Assembly (NCBI RefSeq): GCF_014698845.1
Contig: NZ_JACJTV010000018.1
Location: 1 to 64,000 of the forward strand
From: Coleofasciculus sp. FACHB-1120
GTDB taxonomy: Bacteria; Cyanobacteriota; Cyanobacteriia; Cyanobacteriales; FACHB-T130
Length of the DNA stretch: 64,000 bases
Direction: 5' to 3'
The notes beneath the pieces are model-generated. The model was given only the letters and a program-made list of their open reading frames with translations, was not told where the DNA came from and ran no database searches. How positions within the stretch are numbered: the stretch's first letter is position 1; each line of letters opens with the position of its first letter. The position numbers and the translations under genes are program-made. Positions 1 to 8,089 of this stretch are shown here, in pieces.

Positions 1-61
1 TGACCCCTGCCACAATCCCACTGTGGTCAATATCTTGTACTCTAATCTCAGATGCACTCAT
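1..61 (-). CDS. IS transposase N-terminus (DUF4277 / IS1634-like), cut by window edge
   Basis: Reading leftwards from an ATG at 61, the frame gives about 20 residues and then leaves the window. They read MSASEIRVQDIDHSGIVAGV, which resembles the start of DUF4277-containing transposases of the IS1634 group that are common in cyanobacteria (pattern I-x-V-x-x-I/L-D-H-x-G-I-V-A-G). Only the first 20 codons are visible, so completeness, family and activity cannot be judged. If it is an insertion sequence, its outer terminal repeat should lie in the roughly 100 bases to the right of the ATG. The assignment rests on recalled family consensus over a short stretch. Confidence 0.55.
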   Translation of the reverse strand, partial: MSASEIRVQDIDHSGIVAGV

Positions 62-295
62 GCATCAAAAATACAATAACTCCATGCCAAAACCTGCGGA
101 ATATGGGTTATAGCTAATTTCCCGGATAGGGAAAAGCCAAGGCGATCGCTTTCTTGGTAACTGCATACTACAAAGGATTTTACAAGGGTAGGATTACACA
201 AATTTGGTAATTCTGGGCACACAGATGAAATCAACACCGTCTCAGTGTGGAACAACACATTTTCGGGTTATTTGTTGTTTGCCAGTATACTTAAA

Positions 296-1363
296 ATGAA
301 AAATAAGCAAATTTCCGCTAAGGTTTTCACGGCACTGGCGATAGTGGCAACGATTGGTATTTCTGCAATGCCGAGGTCTCAAGCCGTATCTCAGCCACCT
401 ATCACTCCAATCTCCACCTTAACTGCTCAAGCACCCACCAACACTTGGCAAAATGTGCGACCGATTCGCAGCGTAGAGGCACATTCAGGGAGCGTAGGAG
501 CGATCGCGATCGCTGGCAATGGACAGGTAATGGCGAGTGGAAGCGATGATGGCACAATCAAAGTATGGAATCCGCAAACGGGCCAGCTAATTCGCGCCCT
601 AACAGGGCATACTGACACCATTTGGGGGCTGGCGATTAGCCCGAATGGACAAACCCTCGCCAGCAGTAGCGCCACCAATGATGGATCGCTAAAACTATGG
701 AATTTAAAAACTGGCAAGGTAATTCGGACTATCAAGCGGGATTTATATGTTAAATCTCTCGCCTTTAGCCCAGATGGAGAACGCCTTGCAATTGGTAGCT
801 GGAACCCGACTGCGCGAAACGCAGAGATTGAAGTGTGGAATGCACGCACGGGTAAATCAATCTATAGCTTCCAGGGATCTCCTCAGTCGAATTTAATGGT
901 CGCCTTCAGCCCGGATGGAAAAACTCTCGTCAGTGGGAATGAAGACAGTACCATCCAAATATGGGATCTTAGGACAGGCAAACCCATTCGCACCCTCAAT
1001 AATGGAGAGGCTGTCAGAGCGATCGCTTTTGGTCAGGATAACAAAACCCTCATCAGCGAAAGTTATAACCAAATCGTCAAAATCTGGAATCTGCAAACCG
1101 GCGAACTCATCTCTACACCGATTAAAGATTCAGGCACCGTTTTTGTGAATGCTGTGGCTTTGCATCCGAATGGTCGGGTACTGGCGAGTGCATTAGGCGG
1201 ATTAGAGGGCACTCTAAACTTATTTGATTTGCAAACTGGCAATGTAATCAATCCTCTTATCGGGTCTTTTAACGTCGTCTCCTCACTCGCTTTCGCCCCA
1301 AACGGTCAGACTCTTATTAGTGGGAATTTTGACGGAACAATTACCTTCTGGGAACCCCAGTAA
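296..1363 (+). CDS. secreted seven-bladed WD40 repeat protein
   Basis: A 355-residue protein made almost entirely of WD40 repeats. The in-frame ATG at 296 is preferred to the TTG/GTG-type start at 245 because it gives a clean signal peptide: charged MKNK, a hydrophobic stretch, and an SQA-like cleavage region near residue 29. Seven blade endings are visible (GTIKVWN, GSLKLWN, EIEVWN, STIQIWD, QIVKIWN, GTLNLFD, GTITFWE), enough for one closed propeller. No enzymatic domain is fused. Such proteins are usually binding scaffolds; the partner is unknown, and export to periplasm or outside is inferred from the signal. A second WD40 protein of the same blade count, but lipid-anchored, lies at 17452-18510. 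Confidence 0.85.
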   Translation: MKNKQISAKVFTALAIVATIGISAMPRSQAVSQPPITPISTLTAQAPTNTWQNVRPIRSVEAHSGSVGAIAIAGNGQVMASGSDDGTIKVWNPQTGQLIRALTGHTDTIWGLAISPNGQTLASSSATNDGSLKLWNLKTGKVIRTIKRDLYVKSLAFSPDGERLAIGSWNPTARNAEIEVWNARTGKSIYSFQGSPQSNLMVAFSPDGKTLVSGNEDSTIQIWDLRTGKPIRTLNNGEAVRAIAFGQDNKTLISESYNQIVKIWNLQTGELISTPIKDSGTVFVNAVALHPNGRVLASALGGLEGTLNLFDLQTGNVINPLIGSFNVVSSLAFAPNGQTLISGNFDGTITFWEPQ

Positions 1364-1532
1364 TTATATTTTTTCACCTTTACCAGTATGAAGATTGGAA
1401 TCCCTCTAGACTTCAGGATATTTATTCTTGAGGCCGCAAAATCTAACTTCCCAGATGGCTACTTCTTTCTTCTCAATTCATGGGAGGCGGAGGGATCAAA
1501 ATGTAAGCAAATCACGTTAGATCCCTCCTCCC

Positions 1533-1740
1533 CCAATAAATGGCTACCGTCTACACACAAGTCTTCTAATGTTTCTTCACAATGTTTTGATCCCCCCAAC
1601 CCCCCTTAAAAAGGGGGGAAATCCAATCAAAGTCCCCCTTTTTACTAGCGTAGCGGCGCTCTCTTCGTGGGGATGCAAGGGGGATCGGACAGCGTTTCGC
1701 ATTCTGTACGAGATATGTGTACACGGTAGCCAATAAATGG
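1533..1740. mobile_element. MITE-like element with terminal inverted repeats and 11-bp target duplication
   Basis: Two perfect copies of the 11-mer CCAATAAATGG lie at 1533-1543 and 1730-1740. Immediately inside them are inverted ends, CTACCGTCTACACACA at 1544-1559 and TGTGTACACGGTAG at 1716-1729, matching over 14 bases with one mismatch. The 186-bp body (1544-1729) has no coding capacity. It contains C-rich and G-rich blocks that pair with each other (around 1590-1620, 1637-1646 and 1677-1684) of the type scattered in many cyanobacterial genomes. This is the structure of a non-autonomous transposable element; the mobilising transposase is not identified. Confidence 0.7.
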
Positions 1741-1754
1741 GGGAGAGAAACTCC

Positions 1755-4175
1755 CTATCTTTGCATTTGCTGTTCCAACAGTTTTTGCGCCCTTGGCTTG
1801 TAAATTAAGTAAAACAACGCCTCAATGTAACGCAGTAAATCCTCGCGGTTTTCCTTAGAGGTATAATTCCAGAAACCGTAAATCCGAGCTAAAGATAGCA
1901 GTTTGGTTGTGTGAATCTTCCACGTATAGGTACTATAAACTCGGTCGATAGCTCGCGTGGAAATTTCATACCAGTAGTTAGGATTCTGGTCGCACTTAGA
2001 AACAAACTCCAGAATTTTTTCTGCCATCTCTTCAAGATTCGTTGGGTTAATATAGAACCCATTAAACTTATCCTGAATAATCTCTAAGGGACCACCAAAC
2101 TGAGTCGCGAATGTCGGTAAACCAGAAATCATCGCCTCCAAAATTGTCAAACCAAAAGCTTCAAACAGCGCTGGTTGAACAAAGACACCTTGGCGATCGG
2201 CAATTACACGATAAATTTCACCGGAATCAGTTTTAGAAAGGCGTACACCCAGCCAGCGAATTTTGCCTTGTAGATTGTACTGTTCAATGATTTGGTAAAG
2301 CTTGACAATTTCATCTTTTTCTTCGTTATCGGTTGATTCCTCAACGCGCAACTTCCCGGCAACTAAAATTAAGTTGCAATGTTCTTGTAACGCTTCGTTT
2401 TTACCAAAACACTCAGCCAAGCCGGTGAGGTTTTTAATTCGGTCAAGACGTGCCATTGAGAAGAGGGGACGCTTGCTGGGGTCGTCCAATTTCCCAAATA
2501 TCTGAGATGGATCTTCGAGGGTAAAGAGCATCTCATCGATCCGGGCGCGATCGCTCGGTGTGCGCTCTTCGGTACGCGAATAGGGAAAATAAGCTTTCTC
2601 ATTTACTCCCGGCGGCACCACGTTGAATTTGGGGCTAAACAGCTCAACTCCACTCACGACATGGTACAAATCCGGCATTGTGAAACACTTATAAGATTCA
2701 TACTGTCCTACACTATCCGGTGTTCCGACAATTTCTTGATAAGTGCTGCTAATGATGAAATTCGCCGCATTCATTGCAATTAAATCAGCGGTGAATTGCA
2801 GAGAGAAATGATACTTGTCTTCCAAGTCGTTCCAGTAGAGGTTACTGAAAAGATATTTAGATTTTTCTAAAGCGTGGGCAATGTTGCACTGAGTCACCTT
2901 CAAGCGACGTGCCAGTAAAAATGCTACCAAATTACCGTCAGAATAATTTCCGACAATTAAGTCGGGCTTCCCTTGAAATTCTGCCAGTAGTTCTTTTTCC
3001 GAATCCAAGGCATAACTTTCTAGATAAGGCCAAAACTCAAATCGCGAGATCCAGTTTTGAGTCACAGTGGGATTAAACTCGCGCAAAGGCACCCGCAAAA
3101 TCCAGGCATTTTCTGTACCGTGGACTTTTTCTAAGCGTTGGTTACACAAAGTGCCATCGCTATTAGGAATTAGGCGAGAAAGAATAATCACCTTCGGCTC
3201 AACACCCAAGATATCCAACCCAGCTAGCGAGAGGTCTTCTTGCATTTGCTGTTCGAGACTCTTGGCTTGGTCGAGGACGTAAACGACCTGTCCACCAGTA
3301 TCTGGACGTCCTAAAACGCCTTCTTGCCCAAACCAACCGTGGGGAGAGACTAGGACAATCCGGAAGACCATTGGAATCCGGGAAAGAAAGGCTTCTAGAG
3401 TCTGGTGATCGGGGGAGTCAAGGAGTTCATCAAGAATTTCCAAGGTTTCCCGCACCCGTCCGGCGGTGTTCCCCCACCCAGGCTCAAAGCCCATTGCTTG
3501 CAAATCATACCGAAATTCATCGTAGCTTTGCTCTGAAGGACGGTTGCCTAAAAATGTCAAAGCTTGCTTAACCCGGTTAGAAAGTTCCTGCTGCGATTGA
3601 ATTCGCCCGTTGATCAGCAGTTGTAGATTGTTGTAGGAGTGAACGCTTAAAAATTGAAACAAGCTCTCCAGCCATTGTCCGGGGTCTTGAAAGAGTTTGC
3701 TCGATAAATAACGGTTGAGATATTGCACCCCCTTCCCAATATTTTTAGGATCGCGAATGGTCGGGGTATAGTCGTAAAACGGCTGAAAATCAAGTTCTAA
3801 GATGTCGCCTTCTTGGGGATGGAAGCGATTCACCAGGCGATCGCGTACATCCAACAGTTCTTGTACCGTCATTGGTTCGACAAGCAAATCTTCCGTCAAC
3901 CGATAGATTTCTTGAGAAGCAATGGTTGGGCGGACGATCAAACAGATGTTTCCATCCTCTCGAATAATTTCTTGAGTGTAGTAAATTAATTTTCCTAAAT
4001 GGGAGGATTGATCAAAATGTTCAGGCTTCTGGTGATTCGTACAATATTCGGAAAAAGCGTTGAGAATGTCGTTTCTCAGTAAATATGCTTTATCTTGTTG
4101 ACGTAACTCACTAACAAATTGGCGCAGATCGATTTTTTCATCACTCTGTAAAACAGCCTGAATCAGATCGGACAT
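1755..4175 (-). CDS. susA: sucrose synthase
   Basis: An 806-residue sucrose synthase, the usual length for the cyanobacterial and plant enzyme. It interconverts sucrose plus a nucleoside diphosphate with fructose plus nucleotide-glucose in the cytoplasm, which links sucrose breakdown to glycogen synthesis. The N-terminal half is the Sus-specific region. A GT-B catalytic half follows with the sucrose-synthase loop near residue 280 (HGWFGQEGVLGRPDTGGQ) and the GT4 E-x7-E motif at Glu672 and Glu680 (EAFGLTILE). The ATG at 4175 is followed by MSDLIQAVLQSDEK, as in known cyanobacterial homologues. The gene stands alone on the minus strand; glgC and glgA occur elsewhere in the window. Nitrogen or salt control is known in other species, but I see no clear site here. 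Confidence 0.95.
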   Translation of the reverse strand: MSDLIQAVLQSDEKIDLRQFVSELRQQDKAYLLRNDILNAFSEYCTNHQKPEHFDQSSHLGKLIYYTQEIIREDGNICLIVRPTIASQEIYRLTEDLLVEPMTVQELLDVRDRLVNRFHPQEGDILELDFQPFYDYTPTIRDPKNIGKGVQYLNRYLSSKLFQDPGQWLESLFQFLSVHSYNNLQLLINGRIQSQQELSNRVKQALTFLGNRPSEQSYDEFRYDLQAMGFEPGWGNTAGRVRETLEILDELLDSPDHQTLEAFLSRIPMVFRIVLVSPHGWFGQEGVLGRPDTGGQVVYVLDQAKSLEQQMQEDLSLAGLDILGVEPKVIILSRLIPNSDGTLCNQRLEKVHGTENAWILRVPLREFNPTVTQNWISRFEFWPYLESYALDSEKELLAEFQGKPDLIVGNYSDGNLVAFLLARRLKVTQCNIAHALEKSKYLFSNLYWNDLEDKYHFSLQFTADLIAMNAANFIISSTYQEIVGTPDSVGQYESYKCFTMPDLYHVVSGVELFSPKFNVVPPGVNEKAYFPYSRTEERTPSDRARIDEMLFTLEDPSQIFGKLDDPSKRPLFSMARLDRIKNLTGLAECFGKNEALQEHCNLILVAGKLRVEESTDNEEKDEIVKLYQIIEQYNLQGKIRWLGVRLSKTDSGEIYRVIADRQGVFVQPALFEAFGLTILEAMISGLPTFATQFGGPLEIIQDKFNGFYINPTNLEEMAEKILEFVSKCDQNPNYWYEISTRAIDRVYSTYTWKIHTTKLLSLARIYGFWNYTSKENREDLLRYIEALFYLIYKPRAQKLLEQQMQR

Positions 4176-4359
4176 GACAACTCCCTAAATTAATTCAATT
4201 ACATTCACAAAGACTAAATTACAAAATGTTTTTACTGGTGACGCCCTTCGGAAGGTGGAAGGAGTAAGTTGCAAGGCAAAATTAATCCGCCATTCATCTT
4301 TCTTAAGAGTGAATCGGCTAGGTTATGCCTAGCCTAACTTCTTTTGACGCCCTTGTGTA

Positions 4360-5883
4360 TCACAAAGCGTAAATTTCTCCGTATTTTTGCTGAATATAAC
4401 GAATGAAGGGATTAATGCTCAAACAATTGCCAGTGACACGCTCGATAATTTCAGCGGCGGTATACTTCTGTCCATGCTGGTAAATATTCTCTCTCAGCCA
4501 ATTATGTAGAGTGCTGAACTTCCCTTGCTCTATTTCGGCAGGAATTTGGGGATTCGCTTTGAGTGCAGCTTCAAAAAACTGGGCGCTCATCATGTTGCCA
4601 AGAGTGTATCCCTGAAACATTCCGCCGATGTTGCCAGTGTACCAATGGACATCCTGCATGACCCCAACACTGTCGCTAGAGGGGACAACACCCAAGTCTG
4701 ATTTGTAGCGTTCGTTCCAAGCTTCCGGGAGATCGCGCACTGCCAGCTTGCCTTCGAGTAGCGCCAATTCCAAGTCAAAGCGAATCATGACGTGCAGGTT
4801 GTAGGTGACTTCGTCGGCATCGGTGCGGATGAGCGATCGCTCGACTTTATTAATCCCTCGGTAGAATGTCTCCAGCGGTACATTACTGAGTTGATTTGGG
4901 AAAGCTGCTTGCAGTTGCGGATAGCAGAATTTCCAGAAGTTGCGGCTGCGTCCCACCTGATTTTCCCACAGCCGTGATTGGCTTTCATGCACGCCCGATG
5001 AGGTGCCACTGGCTAAAGGCGTCCCTTCATATTCTGGGTTAATTCCTTGCTCATACAAGGCGTGTCCCATCTCGTGAATGGTGCTAAACAGTGCCTCATT
5101 TAGATCGTTCTCTCTGACGCGGGTAGTAATTCGCACATCCCCAATCGAGAAATTGGTCATAAATGGGTGCAGTGTTTTATCTTGCCGTCCCCGTTGAAAG
5201 TCATACCCAATCTGTTCGATGACCTTTAAGCTAAATGCTAGCTGTTCGGCTTCTGGGAAGGTTTGGTGTAAGCAAGTATCATCGGCAATCGGTTGGGAAG
5301 CGATCGCATTTACAATTGGAACCAGTTCTTGACGGAGTTCCGCAAAGAGCGATCGCACGGTTGAAGCCTTCATCCCATAATCGGCACCGTCAATCAGCGG
5401 ATCTGCAATATGCTCGTAGCTAGAGAAAAAGCTGGCATAGTCGCGGCACAGATCCAGCGTTTTTTCCAGATAAGGCTGCACAGCGGCAAAGTTATTTTCC
5501 GGACGCGCTTTTGCCCAAGCACCATAAGACTGAGTTCGGTGGAGAGACATTTTTGCCATAAAATCTGCTGGCACCCGCACCGCGCGGTCGTAGCTGCGTC
5601 TGGTGACACGAATGAGGCTGGCTTCATCAGAGTCATAAGACAAACTTTCCTCATAGGGGCGCAAATCTTCCAACAGTTGCGCGATCGCTGGATCGCTAAA
5701 CTTAGTATGAGCAATTTGCCGCAGAGTTGCCATCTGCCGCCCTCTCGCCGCTGCACCCCCAGGAGGCATATAGGTTGCTTGATCCCAGTAGAGTAAGGAC
5801 GACGCTGCATTAATGTCGTCGATTTCGGTGAGGCGGGTTTTGAGTTCTTGAAGTTTGGGGTGAGTCTTGTCCAGAGTCTGCAT
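4360..5883 (-). CDS. M32 family metallocarboxypeptidase (carboxypeptidase Taq)
   Basis: A zinc-dependent carboxypeptidase that trims peptides from the C-terminus, probably in the cytoplasm because no signal peptide is seen. The zinc site is intact: HEMGH at residues 270-274 and the third ligand Glu300 in the family motif HESQSRLWE. The ATG at 5883 (MQTLDKTHPKL) gives 507 residues, matching the roughly 500 typical of M32. The longer frame back to 5931 adds 16 residues that run into the decayed toxin fragment upstream, so it is not preferred. It is monocistronic, with susA 185 bases downstream on the same strand. General peptide turnover is the likely role. Confidence 0.92.
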   Translation of the reverse strand: MQTLDKTHPKLQELKTRLTEIDDINAASSLLYWDQATYMPPGGAAARGRQMATLRQIAHTKFSDPAIAQLLEDLRPYEESLSYDSDEASLIRVTRRSYDRAVRVPADFMAKMSLHRTQSYGAWAKARPENNFAAVQPYLEKTLDLCRDYASFFSSYEHIADPLIDGADYGMKASTVRSLFAELRQELVPIVNAIASQPIADDTCLHQTFPEAEQLAFSLKVIEQIGYDFQRGRQDKTLHPFMTNFSIGDVRITTRVRENDLNEALFSTIHEMGHALYEQGINPEYEGTPLASGTSSGVHESQSRLWENQVGRSRNFWKFCYPQLQAAFPNQLSNVPLETFYRGINKVERSLIRTDADEVTYNLHVMIRFDLELALLEGKLAVRDLPEAWNERYKSDLGVVPSSDSVGVMQDVHWYTGNIGGMFQGYTLGNMMSAQFFEAALKANPQIPAEIEQGKFSTLHNWLRENIYQHGQKYTAAEIIERVTGNCLSINPFIRYIQQKYGEIYAL

Positions 5884-5962
5884 GATTCGCTGTTGATACT
5901 CGTTTCCTATAGTGTGGCGCAGGACGAGCAAATATCAGTCTAACCACTGTTCGCGATATGTC

Positions 5963-6202
5963 ACTTTCCCCAGCTTGCTCAAGAGCAAAAGTGACGACCG
6001 TTTCCCTCAGTCGGATACTTCTATTTCTCATGCGTTCAATCGCTTGCTGCATTGAAACTAGATACCCTTCCCGCTTGGCACGCAGCAAAATGCCGATGGA
6101 ATCTGTTAGAGAAAGACCGCTTAATCTAGAAATCCGCCTACGAACAACTGTGTCGATGCAGACGGTTTGGATACCTTCATTCGTTGCCAATTGAATGACA
6201 GC
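5963..6202 (-). pseudogene. remnant of DUF3368 / PIN-like toxin (C-terminal part only)
   Basis: Reading on the minus strand, residues such as ATNEGIQTVCID, SLTDSIGILLRAKREG and ALEQAGES match the C-terminal half of the DUF3368 PIN-like family, which is often the toxin of a UPF0175-type toxin-antitoxin pair. The N-terminal half with the first PIN acidic residue is missing: a TAA at 6203-6205 precedes the conserved part. The frame also runs on past the usual end and into the start of the carboxypeptidase gene. It is therefore a decayed fragment of about 80 codons. No intact antitoxin gene is seen beside it. Confidence 0.6.
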
Positions 6203-6594
6203 TTAGAGCAATACGATAACTGTAGTGTTCAGCTAAGCAGAGATGTCTGCTGCTGTCGTCCGCTTGGCACATTTATGACGCTAGGATGCGCCAAGAAGAA
6301 GATAGTGGGGTGTCTTTGGACGACTTTGAGGAAATGGTGAATTAACTACTGAGGCGAACAGGTAATCCTAGAAAACAAGCTGTGGCGGTTGGAGAATGCA
6401 CCTGTAATCAAACCCAAAGTAGACGATATAGGATACTTAACGTCCTTCACATGGTCGGAGATAGCGGCAAGACCTTATACAGTAAAAGCAATTGGTAGCG
6501 ATCGCTAAAGAATACCGCGCTCCAATAGATGTAGGTAGGGTGGAGGGGTCTGTCTCCAACCCTACATTGAAAGGGAATGAGCAATAAAACTGGA
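6203..6594. other. intergenic stretch with gene debris and a small inverted repeat
   Basis: No intact gene is seen. A plus-strand frame open from 6353 to 6508 (51 codons, ending TVKAIGSDR) has no start codon and looks like the tail of a lost gene that I do not recognise. Another short plus-strand frame ends at 6345 (DDFEEMVN). An imperfect inverted repeat, GTAGGGTGGAG at 6535-6545 against CTCCAACCCTAC at 6554-6565, lies just after the stop side of the TPR gene and may act as a terminator or be a dispersed repeat. Together with the toxin remnant this marks a small decayed accessory patch. Confidence 0.5.
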
Positions 6595-7536
6595 TCAAAA
6601 CCTGGGTGCTTCCAGCATCGCCTCAAACAAATCCCGATCGCGAACCGCGTCAAAATCTGGGTCGTATTTCGCCATTTCCAGATATTTTTCCGGACTCAGA
6701 CGAATCGCTTGTTGCAAGTTATGGACTGTCTGCTCGACATTACCCAGCAAAGCATAGTAGCAAGCTTTGTTATACCAAGCGGTGGGGTATTCAGACTGAA
6801 GTTCTAACGCCTTATCGCAAGCAGCGATCGCTTCTTCGTAGCGAGCTAATTTCCCTAGCGCGATCGCCTGGTTAAACCAAGCTTTGTGGTATTCCGAATT
6901 AATTTCCAGACTTCTCTGGAAACTGGAAATTGCCTTCTCATAAAGACCGCAGTCATTTAGGGTAATGCCCCGGTTGTACCAAGCATTGCAGGAATCTGGT
7001 TTAAACTCAATCGCTCGGTCATAGCTGTGAATCGCCTGTTCGTAATGATTGAGTTGGGCAAGAGCATTGCCTCGGTTGTACCATGCCCAGTAGGCGTCTG
7101 GACGCAGCTTCAGGGTACGGTCAAAGCTGGCAACCGCTTTTTCATATAAACCCCAGTCAATCAAGGTAATGCCCCGGTTGTGCCACGCAGCGGAAGCATC
7201 CGGGTTAAATTCAATGGCGCGATCAAAGCTATTAAGCGCCTGTTCGTAGCGACATAATTTCCCCAGCGCAATCCCCCGGTTGAACCAAACCCAAGAAGCA
7301 TCGGGTTGAATTAACAAGGCGTTGTCGAAACTGGCGATCGCTTCTTCGTGGCGACCTAAATTTCCTAGGGCAAAACCCCGCTGCGATAGGGCATCGGGGT
7401 AATTGGGTTCGCACTTGAGGGCGTTGTCTAAACAAGCGATCGCCGCTTCATATTTTGCCGACTGAAGCTGGCGTAGTCCTTGCTGGAAAAAGAATTCTGC
7501 TTCGAGAGTAATAGTGTGACCCATAGAATTTTGCAT
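6595..7536 (-). CDS. tetratricopeptide repeat protein
   Basis: A 313-residue protein consisting of about eight consecutive TPR units of 34 residues, recognisable by repeated patterns such as AWYNRG, ALxxLxxYEQAI and SYDRAIEFKPD. TPR arrays form a right-handed helical groove that binds peptides or partner proteins. There is no signal peptide, no membrane segment and no catalytic domain. The start MQNSMGHTITLEAEFF at 7536 is used; an internal Met at residue 5 is equally possible. The last 40 residues (SPEKYLEMAKYDPDFDAVRDRDLFEAML) are typical of the capping region of cyanobacterial TPR proteins. The partner is unknown. Confidence 0.88.
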   Translation of the reverse strand: MQNSMGHTITLEAEFFFQQGLRQLQSAKYEAAIACLDNALKCEPNYPDALSQRGFALGNLGRHEEAIASFDNALLIQPDASWVWFNRGIALGKLCRYEQALNSFDRAIEFNPDASAAWHNRGITLIDWGLYEKAVASFDRTLKLRPDAYWAWYNRGNALAQLNHYEQAIHSYDRAIEFKPDSCNAWYNRGITLNDCGLYEKAISSFQRSLEINSEYHKAWFNQAIALGKLARYEEAIAACDKALELQSEYPTAWYNKACYYALLGNVEQTVHNLQQAIRLSPEKYLEMAKYDPDFDAVRDRDLFEAMLEAPRF

Positions 7537-8089
7537 CTGGCTTTAGGAGTATCTTGTATTTAAGATTCCCAAAACAATAACATAACTCAACATCAAGACG
7601 GTAAATCCCTTCCTAAAATAGATCCACAGCAAGAACAATAAATTCCAGATAACTGCTGTGTAAGGCATTCAGCCGCTGTAGGCAATAAAAAATTTCTTTG
7701 AGCAGTTGGTACGGTAATCCTTATTTAACCTCTGTCTAAGCCACTTGGTGCCAAGGGAGGGGTAATAAATATCCTCTTCTAGAAAAAATTGACTCCACTT
7801 CCCTCTCTCTTAGGGCAGGATTAGGAACCCTGGGCAGGGGTTATCCCATTTTAGATTTGGGATTTCAGATTCTGGATGACACCAGTCTTGTCAGTAGACA
7901 CTTCCAACAATTTATTTGTGCCGACCTTTAAGTGAAATGGTATTTAGGCGGATCTTTTCTCAGAAGGATTGCGCCGGTATTACGTAATTCTTCTGAGAAA
8001 AGAATGCTGCCAAATCTGAAGCCTGACTCATCGAATCCCCCAGCTAGACATGGGATGATCTCATCTAAAAGAATCCATCGACAACTAAC
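7537..8089. other. non-coding stretch upstream of aspA
   Basis: About 550 bases without a convincing gene, between the divergent TPR and aspA genes, so it should carry promoters for both. I see a long inverted repeat near its right end (listed separately). I see no tRNA or riboswitch. Confidence 0.6.
7953..8003. repeat. 14-bp perfect inverted repeat upstream of aspA
   Basis: TCTTTTCTCAGAAG at 7953-7966 is the exact reverse complement of CTTCTGAGAAAAGA at 7990-8003. The 23-base loop contains the palindrome TTACGTAA. The hairpin ends 86 bases before the aspA start, so it could lie in the aspA 5' leader or be a regulator site; there is no T-run after it. Confidence 0.6.
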
